Positions 39,401 through 44,986 of a stretch of DNA of 64,000 bases are shown here, piece by piece. The translations under genes and the position numbers were made by a program. The stretch's first letter is position 1. The number at the start of each line of letters is the position of its first letter. This DNA is from Astropecten irregularis (Eukaryota; Echinodermata; Asteroidea; Paxillosida; Astropectinidae): positions 13,004,499-13,068,498 of the forward strand of contig OZ020250.1 in the NCBI GenBank assembly GCA_963971285.1, in the 5' to 3' direction. The notes beneath the pieces are model-generated. The model saw only the letters and a program-made list of their open reading frames with translations. It had not been told where the DNA came from and searched no databases.

Positions 39401-40603
39401 CAACTCATCTTAAGATTAATCATAGTGTTTTGCGAAATCTAGCCCTTGTTTTATTATACCTGAATATATTTTGGTATTGATGTTCAACATGTTTAAGCAT
39501 TTCATTACCTTCTGCCTGTCATCTTTTCCTTTGTTTTTACCCCCCTTCCCTGTGCAGCATCTGTGATGTCTCCTGTACGATTCTCTCTGGCTGGTCCTGA
39601 GGGCTGCAATCTCTTCATTTATCATCTGCCTCAGGAGTTTGGGGATAATGAGCTCATGCAGATGTTCTTGCCGTTCGGCAATGTCATCAGCTCCAAGGTC
39701 TTTGTGGATCGCTGCACTAATCAGAGCAAATGCTTCGGTAAATTTGGCTTCCTGTATTTTCTTTCTTCTTTTTCTTGCCTCATTTTGGCTGTTGTTTCTC
39801 TCCTCCTTTCAATGTTATCTGTTTTTCATTTTCAGTTCTTCTGTTCTTTGCTTCACATTTCAGTTCTCGGTTCTATGTTCTTAAGCTCTCAGTTCTCTTT
39901 CCAAAGGTTCCCTGATCCCTGTACCCGTTCTCTGTTTGTTCCCTATTTTGCTTTTTCCATTCTCCGTTCTCAGGTCTCAATTCTAAGTTCTTGGTTCCTC
40001 AGTTCCTCTGTTGTTCGCTCCCATTCTCAGTTCTTAGTTCTCTGTTTGAGGTTCTCTGATACCTGTACCCTTAATTCCTCTTCTGCTTTTTCGGTTCTCC
40101 GTTCTCAGTTCTAAGTTCTCAGTTCCTTCTTTTCTTCGCTCCTCATTTTCAGTTCTTAGTTCTCTCTCCAAGGTTCTCTGATCCCTGTACCCATTCTCTG
40201 TTTGTTTCCTATTCTGCTTTTTCTGTTCTGCATTCTCAGCTCTCAGTTCTAAGTTCTCGGTCCCTCAGTTCTTTGTTCCCCATTTCCAGTTCTCAGTTCT
40301 CCATTATGTGTTTCCTTTTTTTTCCCGATGTCCATTATCATTTCTCTGTTCTCAGCTCTCATTTCTAAGTTTTAAGTTCTCAATTCCTCCGTCTCCCATT
40401 TCTGTTTTTTTTTTGTGCTCCCTGCTCTGCTCTGCTTTTAGAATGCCTCTGACCGGTATTTCTCTTTGTCCGTAGGTTTTGTGAGTTTTGACAACTGCAA
40501 CAGTGCCCAGGCTGCCATCCAGGCTATGAACGGGTTTCAGATTGGCATGAAGCGCCTCAAGGTGCAGCTGAAGCGTCCCAAGGATGCCAACAAGCCGTAC
40601 TAG
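12369..40603 (+). CDS. CELF4-like: CELF-family (CELF3/4/5/6 type) RNA-binding protein, 3' ten coding exons
   Basis: Partial gene; coding segments are 12369-12417, 21774-21902, 23861-23940, 24736-24906, 26132-26309, 27270-27413, 32543-32620, 36984-37070, 39558-39737 and 40476-40603 (1224 nt, 407 residues plus stop). All junctions keep frame. CELF proteins bind GU-rich RNA in nucleus and cytoplasm and regulate alternative splicing, mRNA stability and translation. Visible residues about 17-99 form RRM2 (RNP2 LFVGML, RNP1 GCAFIKF); 100-320 are the Ala/Gln/Met-rich divergent linker; 322-400 form RRM3 (RNP2 LFIYHL, RNP1 CFGFVSF), ending [10 protein letters not shown]. The linker start [16 protein letters not shown] and the AYGAYAQA / MQQQAALMA blocks match the CELF3/4/5/6 branch rather than CELF1/2. 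RRM1 and the start codon are not in the window. The exact vertebrate orthologue cannot be named, because an invertebrate gene probably predates the CELF3-6 split. Confidence 0.95.
12539..12892. mobile_element. TTAAAGG palindromic MITE, family A copy 2
   Basis: Lies 122 bases after the first CELF exon in the window. Same orientation as copy 1, with the tatttttgcccattaatctg subterminal block and accaaagta...tacctttaa end. Confidence 0.8.
13239..13344. repeat. Family G short element, copy
   Basis: gggcctgtttgttttgcaca, then ggatacgctaaaatgggatc and gcaggatctcgtgtgcgaaa. The right end is cut by, or joined to, the family D element that starts at 13345. Confidence 0.55.
13345..13560. mobile_element. 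gggccaatttcatag inverted-repeat element, family D copy 1
   Basis: Starts ggggccaatttcatagagct and ends agctctatgaaattggcccc, a perfect inverted repeat. Interior carries gctaagcac blocks on both sides and aacaaaccacca. Immediately preceded by a cctgtttgtttt element (13239-13344). Confidence 0.85.
18655..19017. mobile_element. TTAAAGG palindromic MITE, family A copy 3
   Basis: Reverse orientation to copies 1 and 2: starts ttaaaggtaatatcatactt, ends agtatgatactacctttaa. Intact at both ends. Confidence 0.85.
20096..20352. repeat. CpG-rich inverted-repeat element with alternating purine-pyrimidine core
   Basis: Flanks ccattttggacggca (left) and tgccgtccaaaatgg (right) are perfect complements, with gcagttacgtga / tgacgtcacatgc outside. 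The core (acgtacgcgtgcgcgcatac and neighbours) alternates purine and pyrimidine and is unusually CpG-rich for this window. Confidence 0.75.
20881..21249. mobile_element. TTAAAGG palindromic MITE, family A copy 4
   Basis: Same orientation as copy 3. Contains the internal hairpin gatcttttaaaagatc shared with copies at 25587 and 44622. The right end is slightly decayed (caaccttaa). Confidence 0.8.
21449..21697. mobile_element. Family D inverted-repeat element, copy 2
   Basis: Degenerate ends (gggccgttttcatggagctg ... gaaattggcccc) with the same interior: taagcacaaa, aaacaaaccaccat, cagacagaaatttcatg-like block. It lies 76 bases upstream of the first RRM2 exon. Confidence 0.75.
21774..21902 (+). 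CDS. CELF4-like: CELF exon: first half of RRM2 (129 nt)
   Basis: Begins by completing a Glu codon, then reads [20 protein letters not shown] and on through [23 protein letters not shown]. It carries RNP2 (LFVGML), the first helix and strands 2-3 of the RNA recognition motif. Acceptor ttttgcag, donor gg|gtgagt. The encoded block is close to vertebrate CELF3-6 RRM2 ([11 protein letters not shown]). Its phase (2 nt in, 1 nt out) fits both neighbours exactly. Confidence 0.96.
21903..23860 (+). other. CELF4-like: CELF intron inside RRM2
   Basis: Contains a gaaacgtc-family fragment (22845-22925), a purine-rich gggg/agga stretch (about 22965-23130) and tRNA-like degraded fragments with ttcaaacc / tatgaaccc (about 22330-22375 and 23630-23690). 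No coding sequence seen. Confidence 0.7.
23861..23940 (+). CDS. CELF4-like: CELF exon: RRM2 with RNP1 (80 nt)
   Basis: Encodes [20 protein letters not shown] and NGTVSMP. GCAFIKF is the RNP1 octamer core, with the aromatic RNA-stacking position present. Acceptor ggtcatgcag, donor cca|gtaagt; the exon ends in phase 0. The 80-nt length and helix 2 pattern ([12 protein letters not shown]) fit the conserved CELF RRM2 gene structure. Confidence 0.96.
24118..24474. mobile_element. Nested inverted-repeat elements
   Basis: The outer element has ends tagaatgccactataacaaa and tttgttatagcggcgttcca; inside it, at about 24216-24354, sits a second element with ends caggggtcaaaattaa and ttaatttcgacccctgg and inner arms ccagtgctgtccactgg. 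The order shows the inner one inserted later. Confidence 0.75.
24736..24906 (+). CDS. CELF4-like: CELF exon: end of RRM2 and start of divergent linker (171 nt)
   Basis: Phase-0 exon of 57 codons starting [20 protein letters not shown], the last strand of RRM2 plus the basic tail, and ending [13 protein letters not shown]. Acceptor tttatacag, donor gca|gtgagt. The AYGAYAQA ending is diagnostic of CELF3-6 and is followed in relatives by MQQQAALMA, which the next exon supplies. Confidence 0.96.
24978..25146. mobile_element. Palindromic element (gtgtccccacccgcc ends)
   Basis: Arms gcagtgtccccacccgcctt and aaggcgggcggggacaccgc are long complements, followed inside by ttgtccggca / tgccggacaa, and gtatgtcccatgattagg in the loop. 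First member of the element run filling the intron 24907-26131. Confidence 0.8.
25236..25555. mobile_element. Inverted-repeat element (tttgagtggc ends)
   Basis: Ends tttgagtggcaccctctttt and aaaaagagggcgccactcaa are complementary over about 20 bp. The interior has no recognisable gene. The next MITE starts about 30 bases later. Confidence 0.75.
25587..25951. mobile_element. TTAAAGG palindromic MITE, family A copy 5
   Basis: Starts ttaaaggtagtatcatactt and ends agcacctttaa, with the gatcttttaaaagatc centre. Part of a run of abutting elements that fills the CELF intron 24907-26131. Confidence 0.85.
25952..26072 (-). mobile_element. tRNA-derived SINE, family 2
   Basis: Reverse strand has box A tagctcagatgg (26025-26036) and box B ggttcgaatcc (25990-26000), with the spacing of a tRNA missing part of its anticodon arm. 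The flank gtccacctttcaattactt resembles a degraded copy near 57640-57740, which points to a repeat family. It directly abuts a MITE on its left. Confidence 0.75.
26132..26309 (+). CDS. CELF4-like: CELF exon: Ala/Gln/Met-rich linker (178 nt)
   Basis: Encodes [20 protein letters not shown], then [20 protein letters not shown] and a Thr-rich end ([13 protein letters not shown]). Low-complexity Gln/Ala/Met linker used for protein contacts in CELF proteins. The acceptor ggttaag is weak, without a long pyrimidine tract. Two in-frame donors exist: cat|gtaaga (preferred, end 26309) and cta|gtgact (end 26297); both leave one base, so the choice changes four residues without shifting frame. Confidence 0.9.
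26534..26773. mobile_element. Family D inverted-repeat element, copy 3
   Basis: Ends ggggccaatttcatagagat and agctctatgaaattggcccc. Interior as copy 1. A different short palindrome (26775-26914) follows after one base. Confidence 0.85.
26775..26914. repeat. Short palindromic element (ggggtcgatttcac ends)
   Basis: Ends ggggtcgatttcacgaa and ttggtgaaatcgacccc are complementary, and the interior pairs further (ggataaccaatcgtatcc; cacgattgatag / ctaagatcaatc). Similar design to elements at 39292-39449 and 57010-57165. Confidence 0.75.
27270..27413 (+). CDS. CELF4-like: CELF exon: Pro/Thr-rich linker (144 nt)
   Basis: After completing a codon it reads [20 protein letters not shown], then [20 protein letters not shown]. 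The PSLPSP and LPANGQ...EAVYTNGIH pattern matches the vertebrate CELF3-6 linker (PSIPSP, LPPQANGQ, EAVFANGIH). Acceptor ctactccag, donor tatg|gtgagt. The open frame extends upstream to an ATG at 27221, but that part is intron. Confidence 0.94.
27797..27818. repeat. (AT)n microsatellite
   Basis: About ten AT dinucleotides, then ttctatatattg. Intronic. Confidence 0.9.
28803..29425. repeat. Two diverged tandem copies of an agcccccca-containing element
   Basis: Each copy of about 300 bp has tctagc followed by a C-run and A-run (gcccccccccccccaaaaa; agctcccccaag), then ggaaaatactggat, ttagttattaa/aca, and ends with a cluster of cttctagccccccaaa variants. The final cluster in copy 2 repeats a 22-bp-class unit four times (ccccaaaaatattggctc). 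Confidence 0.75.
29530..29894. mobile_element. TTAAAGG palindromic MITE, family A copy 6
   Basis: Starts ttaaaggtagtttcattctt and ends agtatgatactacctttaa. Orientation as copy 3. Confidence 0.85.
30205..30325. repeat. ttcggacaaa repeat, copy 1
   Basis: Contains tacccggatgttcggacaaa, cattttacgtgtaagttaat-like sequence and ttgtttgtccgaacttctg. The left and right ttcggacaaa / tttgtccgaa are complements. Second copy at 47460-47615. Confidence 0.7.
31157..31530 (+). mobile_element. tRNA-derived SINE, family 1
   Basis: tRNA-like head with box A-like gtggccttgtggtc and box B ggttcgaatcc (31244-31254), a conserved body (gtaaatgggtacctgcgagg; ctcagggagttgagatggtt), and an ATT-repeat 3' end (tattattattatta type). 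A second copy in reverse at 60825-61180 matches over its whole length. Non-autonomous, Pol III-type, needs a LINE in trans. Lies in the long CELF intron 27414-32542. Confidence 0.85.
32543..32620 (+). CDS. CELF4-like: CELF exon: poly-Ala and DPLQQAY linker block (78 nt)
   Basis: Encodes [20 protein letters not shown] and GMQQYA. DPLQQAY-G-QQYA is strongly conserved in CELF3-6. Acceptor ttgttttcag after a good pyrimidine tract; donor gccg|gtaatc is weaker than the others. Reading through the donor adds four residues and reaches TGA at 32636-32638, so intron retention would truncate the protein before RRM3. Confidence 0.95.
33185..33530. repeat. Degenerate inverted-repeat element
   Basis: Left end tatagacctttcttttattt, with ctggttggcatgggcggcc, pairs loosely with the right end ccgccatgctggttggca and aagtaaggtctata. 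Imperfect but collinear. In the CELF intron 32621-36983. Confidence 0.5.
34012..34369. mobile_element. TTAAAGG MITE, family B copy 1
   Basis: Starts ttaaaggtataatacatgat and ends tgcactgtacctttaa. Its right third (ataccctgaaagttgtacat; aaatctgtgaacatttctgt) resembles family A, while the left part (cactttgtctaatccaa; caatcggacatctgagtc) is distinct. Suggests recombination between families or rapid divergence. Confidence 0.8.
36700..36833. repeat. Family G short palindromic element
   Basis: Starts aggcctgtttgtttcgccac and ends cctgaaacaaacaggct, perfect complementary ends; inside ggatacgctaaaaaacagta. Inserted between two copies of another repeat (gaaacgtc family, 36600-36700 and 36850-36895). 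Confidence 0.75.
36984..37070 (+). CDS. CELF4-like: CELF exon: linker [10 protein letters not shown] block (87 nt)
   Basis: Encodes [20 protein letters not shown] and MQTPQARE, matching the vertebrate block AAYPAAYGQISQAF...REG before RRM3. Acceptor ccccttgcag, donor gagg|gtgagt. In vertebrate relatives [13 protein letters not shown] is continuous; here 13 extra residues from the next exon ([13 protein letters not shown]) separate REG-type and PEG-type sequence. Confidence 0.95.
38880..39016. repeat. Palindromic element (tgtcccaaatctc ends)
   Basis: Ends ggttgtgtcccaaatctctg and cgagatttgggacacggcc are complementary; inside, gcagctgcgaattacacacg pairs with tgtgtgttatttgtggtcgc. A short foldback in the CELF intron 37071-39557. 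Confidence 0.75.
39292..39449. repeat. Short palindromic element (gggctgatttcac ends)
   Basis: Starts ggggctgatttcacaaagca and ends tttgcgaaatctagcccttg; the arms contain ttcatcttaaatgagaatc and actcatcttaagattaatc. Degenerate foldback element upstream of the RRM3 exon. Confidence 0.6.
39558..39737 (+). CDS. CELF4-like: CELF exon: first part of RRM3 (180 nt)
   Basis: After 13 variable residues it reads [20 protein letters not shown] and on through [27 protein letters not shown]. This is RRM3 with RNP2 (LFIYHL). Acceptor cctgtgcag, donor ttcg|gtaaat. Reading through the donor stays open for more than 120 codons, but that is a C/T-rich simple repeat, not coding sequence. Confidence 0.97.
39745..40430 (+). 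repeat. C/T-rich degenerate repeat filling the RRM3 intron
   Basis: Almost the whole 738-bp intron between the last two coding exons consists of variants of cagttctcagttctaagttc and gttctctgatccctgtaccc. It keeps a frame open for over 120 codons by composition alone. The pyrimidine-rich RNA would offer many PTB-type sites. Confidence 0.85.
40476..40603 (+). CDS. CELF4-like: CELF terminal coding exon: RNP1 of RRM3 and stop (128 nt)
   Basis: Encodes [40 protein letters not shown] and PY, then TAG at 40601-40603. CFGFVSF across the junction is RNP1 of RRM3. The C-terminus [10 protein letters not shown] is nearly invariant in CELF proteins, so the stop is secure. Acceptor ctttgtccgtag. The exon probably continues as 3'UTR to a strong donor after 40636. 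Confidence 0.97.
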
Positions 40604-40636
40604 GTCCACTTCAAGGAGATGGTCTTAATGCTACAG
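40604..40636 (+). other. CELF4-like: CELF 3'UTR, first segment, ending in a predicted splice donor
   Basis: The 33 bases after the stop end in ctacag|gtgaga, a near-consensus donor. A matching acceptor with a long T-rich tract (ttgtttccacag) lies at 47671. The stop-to-junction distance is below the roughly 50-55 nt that normally triggers nonsense-mediated decay, so such an intron would be tolerated. Inferred from splice signals only. Confidence 0.6.
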
Positions 40637-40717
40637 GTGAGAGACAGTTGTACTGCAGCACAGGCTCAACCCCAACCCCCAACCTGACCCTCCAAAAAAC
40701 ATATTTTACCAACAAAA

Positions 40718-40940
40718 CAGGGGCCTGTTTCATTCAGCTGCTAAGCACATTGAATTTGATGAGCTCTGAAGTCTTGCTGATGAGTAAAAATGGTTTGCAA
40801 GACAGTAATCCACTGATGTATCACTCACTCGGCCTAGAAGTTGCGAGTAGTTTTTGTTTTTTAACAAAGAATGCCAAGATGCCTGGAGGTCTTGGTGATG
40901 ATTAGATTTGATGCCAGTCAGCTTCATGAAAGTGGCCTCC
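40718..40940. mobile_element. Family D-related element in CELF 3'UTR intron
   Basis: Starts ggggcctgtttcattcagct and ends catgaaagtggcctcc, with ctaagcac near the left end. Divergent interior; relationship to family D is inferred from ends only. Confidence 0.5.
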
Positions 40941-41350
40941 TGTGATCAACCCTTGCGCCATAGGAACCTTGACCAACCCTTACCTAAGGCGAACCAGGAA
41001 CCTTGACCAACCCTTACCCCGTAGGAACCAGGAACCTTGACCAACCCTTACCCAGTAGGAACCAGGAACCTTGACCTACCCTTACCCCCAGTAGGAACCA
41101 GGAACCTTGACCTACCCTAACCCCATGGGAACCAGGAACCTTGACCAACCCTAACCCTGTAGGAACCAGGAACCTTGACCTACCCTTACCCCGTGGGAAC
41201 CAGGAACCTTGACCAATCCTTAACCAGTAGGAACCAGGAACCTTGACCAACCCTTACCCCGTAGGAACCAGGAACCTTCACCAACCCTTACCCCATGGGA
41301 ACCAGGAACCTTCACCAACCCTTACCCAGTGAAAATCAGGAACCTTTACA
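40941..41350. repeat. Minisatellite, unit about 34 bp, about 11-12 copies
   Basis: Unit pattern aaccaggaaccttgacc then aacccttaccccgtagg, with small substitutions (gacc/cacc, gtagg/atggg/agtagg). Copies near the middle are more alike than the edge copies. The unit is not a multiple of three and frames on the minus strand are repeat translations only. Starts about 300 bases after the predicted 3'UTR donor. Confidence 0.95.
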
Positions 41351-42544
41351 GGAACTCTCTTGAATCTTGCAGAATCCAAACACTGCATTATTACTGGGCC
41401 ACATGCCTTTTAAACCCCAGCTTAAATGTTATTAGTGATGAGGGATCGGAACTGTGCTCCCAAACAGTGCAGATCTAGCCCAGTACGAGTAATACTTACT
41501 GAATTTGGGAGGAAAGATGAAGGGGGAATAATAATTGACTCTGCATGAACGGCCATAGAAGAAGCCAGAAGGCGTTATGTTAACCCTGAACTTCCAAAAC
41601 TAGTCCAAGTCTATCATACATTGTTTGTATAGAGCCCAGCACCACGCATGCTATAGTCCAGGGATTTTTCCACCATCAGAAGACTGAATTTTAGTGAAAC
41701 CATGAAGTTTTTTTAATATAACGAATGAATTTATTTTTTTATTCAATGAATGAATGCATACATGTACTAAGACATGTATCATTTCTCTTTCTTTATTTCA
41801 ATCCTATGAAAAGGATTTCCCCAATTTGATCTGCCTAGCAACCCCCTGCCATGGCAACCAAGTTTCTTTATGACAACCAGGGTACTTTTAATCATGCAGT
41901 AAGTTGTTGCAACCCTGTTGGTATCTATATATGGTGGCCATGTTTTTTTTCTTGCCAGCCATGTTGGTTTTTTTTTTTTTTTTGGAATTTGTACAAGTTG
42001 TTGTGTGGGCAGTATTGTGCGGTTTTGACAATCCAACTTTTTTCTTGTGTGGTTTTGATCTCCATGGGGATGTGTGATGCTCTTTTTGCTATTCAGTGTG
42101 ACTGTCCATGTTGTACTTTCACATTATAAAACGCTTTGATAGAACGTACTGCAGTGTGACCGAATCCTACTTGACTATGATGCACGTTTCACGGTGACTA
42201 ACTTGTGCAAAGTATTCCTCCACTGATACTATTTGTCCAGCTTTGGCAAGCTTGGCAACTTCATATAGCTTTCTGAAACTGGGTCATGCAATGTGCGCTG
42301 GGTTCCAGTATAAAGTTGTGCAGCATTTCAGAGACGCATTTGAAACAAACTGTGACATACCTTACACAGTCTCTGTAATGCGATGGCATGTATGACTTGG
42401 ATTTTTTGTACTGAAAAATAACATGTATATGGGATACTGAAAAGTGCAATGTTACAAGAAAAATCTTTGAGACAATGGGGATTCATTGGATTCCTAAAAC
42501 GATTCATTCTTTCATTTAATTTCATTTTTTGAATTACTAAAACC

Positions 42545-42960
42545 ATGGACATGGTTGCACATGGGCTTGATGGGTATCCACATCTATGTACCTTCACTGT
42601 GGGTATAAATGGGCTGTGTCTGATATTAGTCTGCCTATACTGTGGGTTCATATGGGTTTTTTCTTCTCTGTGGGTTGATGTGGATATCCATATGTGCCTT
42701 TACTGTGGGTATAAATGGGCTGAGTCTCCTATTAGTCTGCCTATGTTATGGGTTCAATTGGGCTTAGTTGGGTATCTATCTGCCTTCACTGTGGGTTCAT
42801 GTGGGTGTCCCTGTGGGTTTAGTATGGGTTTAAATGGGCTGTGTCTGCTATTAGTCTGCCTTTATTATGGGTTCATATGGGCTTAGTTGGGTACTGTGGG
42901 ATGATGTGGGTATATCCATGTGACATCTCTGTGGGTATAAATGGGTATATTTACATATTG
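42545..42960. repeat. Degenerate tandem repeat, unit about 107-119 bp
   Basis: The blocks gggtataaatgggctgtgtc, ttagtctgcctatactgtgg and gggttcatatgggcttagtt recur with a period of about 107-119 bp for nearly four units. G/T-rich on the plus strand. Not coding. Confidence 0.85.
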
Positions 42961-43759
42961 TATTGTTTTGTCGATATAGTTGTTATCATATCTGGGTTTA
43001 TAGTATTCTAGTACCATTCATTGTAGGAGTATAGGCCTATTGGCTAGCAGAGCTAGGTATGTACGCACACCTTCATAGTACATTATTACTGATTTATGAT
43101 CGGAAATGCATCGCGCAAGGTACGTACCATATCGAGGACACTGTACTTATTTCCTACATGATATAAGTTTGTGTCTCGCCTGCAGCAAAACATCTGTAAG
43201 AAAAACATGGTCAAAAGTGATAAATTGATGACAAAGCTCTTTCAAATATTTTGTTAGGAAATAATTCTGGCATTAAGAGCCTGGGCAAACAAAAGGTGCA
43301 GCAGAAAAAGTCAGCCAGCCAGAGAGGCAAGGGGTCTGGCTGGTAACCCTGGTAATTAACCCCAAGGGTACTCTGGGGAACCAGATTAACACTATTTGTA
43401 TAGCATCAATCAATGTGTGCATATAGGGATGGGTACCAGACTGTAACCATAACTAAATGTCAATTTCATTGATTTTGGACAAAACTTTATCACTCTGACA
43501 TTGCATCCTAAATAGGTGATATTTCCTACTGTCCCTCTACAACCAAACCTGCTTTGTTTGGACAATTCAAGAAAATCATCCATATCTATTCGCCATAGTA
43601 TAGAATCTTTTGATAAAAATGAAATTATTATTGAGTAAATACTAATAAATGAATATTAAATGGAAATACATAATATGCAAATTGGGTTTGCCCATAACCG
43701 ACATGGATGACCACTGCATACTCAGTGCTTGTGAGTACATGTGAAAAAAATTACGTGCT

Positions 43760-43832
43760 GGCTCAGGTGGGATTCGAACCCACGACCTCCTGCTTACTAG
43801 TGCAGATGCCATACCGCTAGGCCATCGATTCA
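43760..43832 (-). tRNA. tRNA-Thr-like sequence, inverted partner copy
   Basis: Reverse strand: tggcctagcggtatggcatc, then ctagtaagcagg and a perfect box B ggttcgaatcc with ctgagcca 3' end. The anticodon stem can pair (tctgc/gcagg) with an eight-base loop, but the 5' acceptor side (gaatcga) does not pair with ctgagcc. Likely a pseudogene derived from the same source as the plus-strand copy 18 bases away. Confidence 0.45.
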
Positions 43833-43849
43833 CCCCGCTGACCCCAGCT

Positions 43850-43922
43850 AGCTCAGTGGCCTAGCAGTATGGCATCTACACTAGTAAGCAGGAGGTCGTG
43901 GGTTCGAATCCCACCTGAGCCA
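43850..43922 (+). tRNA. tRNA-Thr(AGT)-like sequence, degenerate
   Basis: Acceptor agctcag pairs with ctgagcc except at the end pair; box A-like tggcctagcagtatgg; T-arm gtggg/cccac around ttcgaat; anticodon loop ctagtaa as in tRNA-Thr-AGT. The 5' anticodon stem (ctaca) does not pair well with gcagg, so this is probably a pseudo-tRNA or SINE head rather than a working tRNA. It is the plus-strand half of a palindrome with the copy at 43760-43832. Confidence 0.5.
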
Positions 43923-44621
43923 GCACATGATTTTTTTTCACGTGTACTCACAAGCACTGAGTATGCAGTGCTCATCCACGTAGGTGAAGGGCAAACCTAA
44001 TTTGCATATTAAATACTAATTGTTATCATGAATTTATCGGAATGCCCCTTTTTTTATCATTTAAAATGGCTTTTTTGAATACTCTAGAAAAATGTTAATT
44101 GTATTAAAACTGAGGGGTATTACAGGTCAAAGGTTAAAGTTGGGAACCTAGATCAGCTAGCACTGAAACACTTGACATATTGCATGGACAATGGACAGTC
44201 ACTTCTTCATTTATCAGTGGAAATGCCTTGCTTGTTGTTATTTACTTGTAGTACTGGTCAATCTCTCTCTCTCTTGTACTCTCTAGAATGTTCATTATAG
44301 TTGTTCATATCTGCTTGTCGTCAGTGGTGGTACGTACGTACAGTATGGGTGATTGATTTCTTTCCTAATTGGTCCATTCAAAATGATGCATGTACTGTTG
44401 ACAGATTCAACGTATCGATGCATTTGACTGTACGTGTTGAATGTATTAACACTGTTTTGTCATCTTTACTCTCAATTTTGAGTGAGTGCGAATTAAGTGT
44501 TTAAAGTTCCAGACTGAAGAATTTTACCCGATTCAGTTTGTCACTGGAACAGTTGATCTATAATACTTATATGTCTGACCATCCGTACATTTGTAGCAGT
44601 ATATGCAATCCAAACTAAACC

Positions 44622-44986
44622 TTAAAGGTAGTATCATACTTTGGTAAGAAACCAAAACAGAAATTTTCACAGATTTACGTATAACTTACAGGGTATGAAG
44701 GTGGTGGTGGTAGAAACATACCGTTAACATTTTTCCACCTGAAATGGTGTATTTATCCAGAAATTAGTAAAACAAGGATCGAAAATCTGTTTGATCTTTT
44801 AAAAGATCAAAAATAAAAGAGAAAAGACTTAAGAAATACTGTGGCTGTTTTTCACTGTTTTCTCAAAAAATGGGCACCTTATGGGACTGAAATTTTCACA
44901 GATGACTATTACTGTATCTGTCTTGATATTTTTGCCCATGAATCTGTATTTCTTTGATAAAAACCAAAGTATGATACTACCTTTAA
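44622..44986. mobile_element. TTAAAGG palindromic MITE, family A copy 7
   Basis: The best-preserved copy: both ends intact (ttaaaggtagtatcatactt ... agtatgatactacctttaa) and the central gatcttttaaaagatc hairpin. Lies in the predicted CELF 3'UTR intron. Confidence 0.88.

Larger units (their letters stand above)
37071..39557 (+). other. CELF4-like: CELF intron before RRM3 (2.5 kb)
   Basis: The frame following the donor (37071-37526 in another frame) is T-rich and lacks domains. Contains palindromic elements at 38880-39016 and 39292-39449. Nothing else supported. Confidence 0.75.
43675..44000. repeat. Palindromic element with two head-to-head tRNA-like sequences
   Basis: The outer arms are reverse complements: gcatactcagtgcttgtgag on the left (from about 43717) pairs with the right arm near 43950-43970, and the similarity continues inward through both tRNA-like bodies and outward to tttgccc / gggcaaac and the atttgcatatt flank. 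The centre is about 18 bp. It looks like a foldback or MITE-like element, or an inverted SINE pair. Confidence 0.75.

Noticed and set aside
39563-40114. 183-codon open frame on the plus strand
   Set aside because: Its first part is the RRM3 exon; after the donor at 39738 it continues through a C/T-rich simple repeat that lacks stops by composition.
41014-41250. Repeat-protein-like frame on the minus strand (GQGSWF units)
   Set aside because: It is a translation of the 34-bp minisatellite; the unit is not a multiple of three and phases change.
40941-41350. Possible CRISPR-like array
   Set aside because: Units are contiguous without unique spacers, and the genome is animal nuclear DNA.
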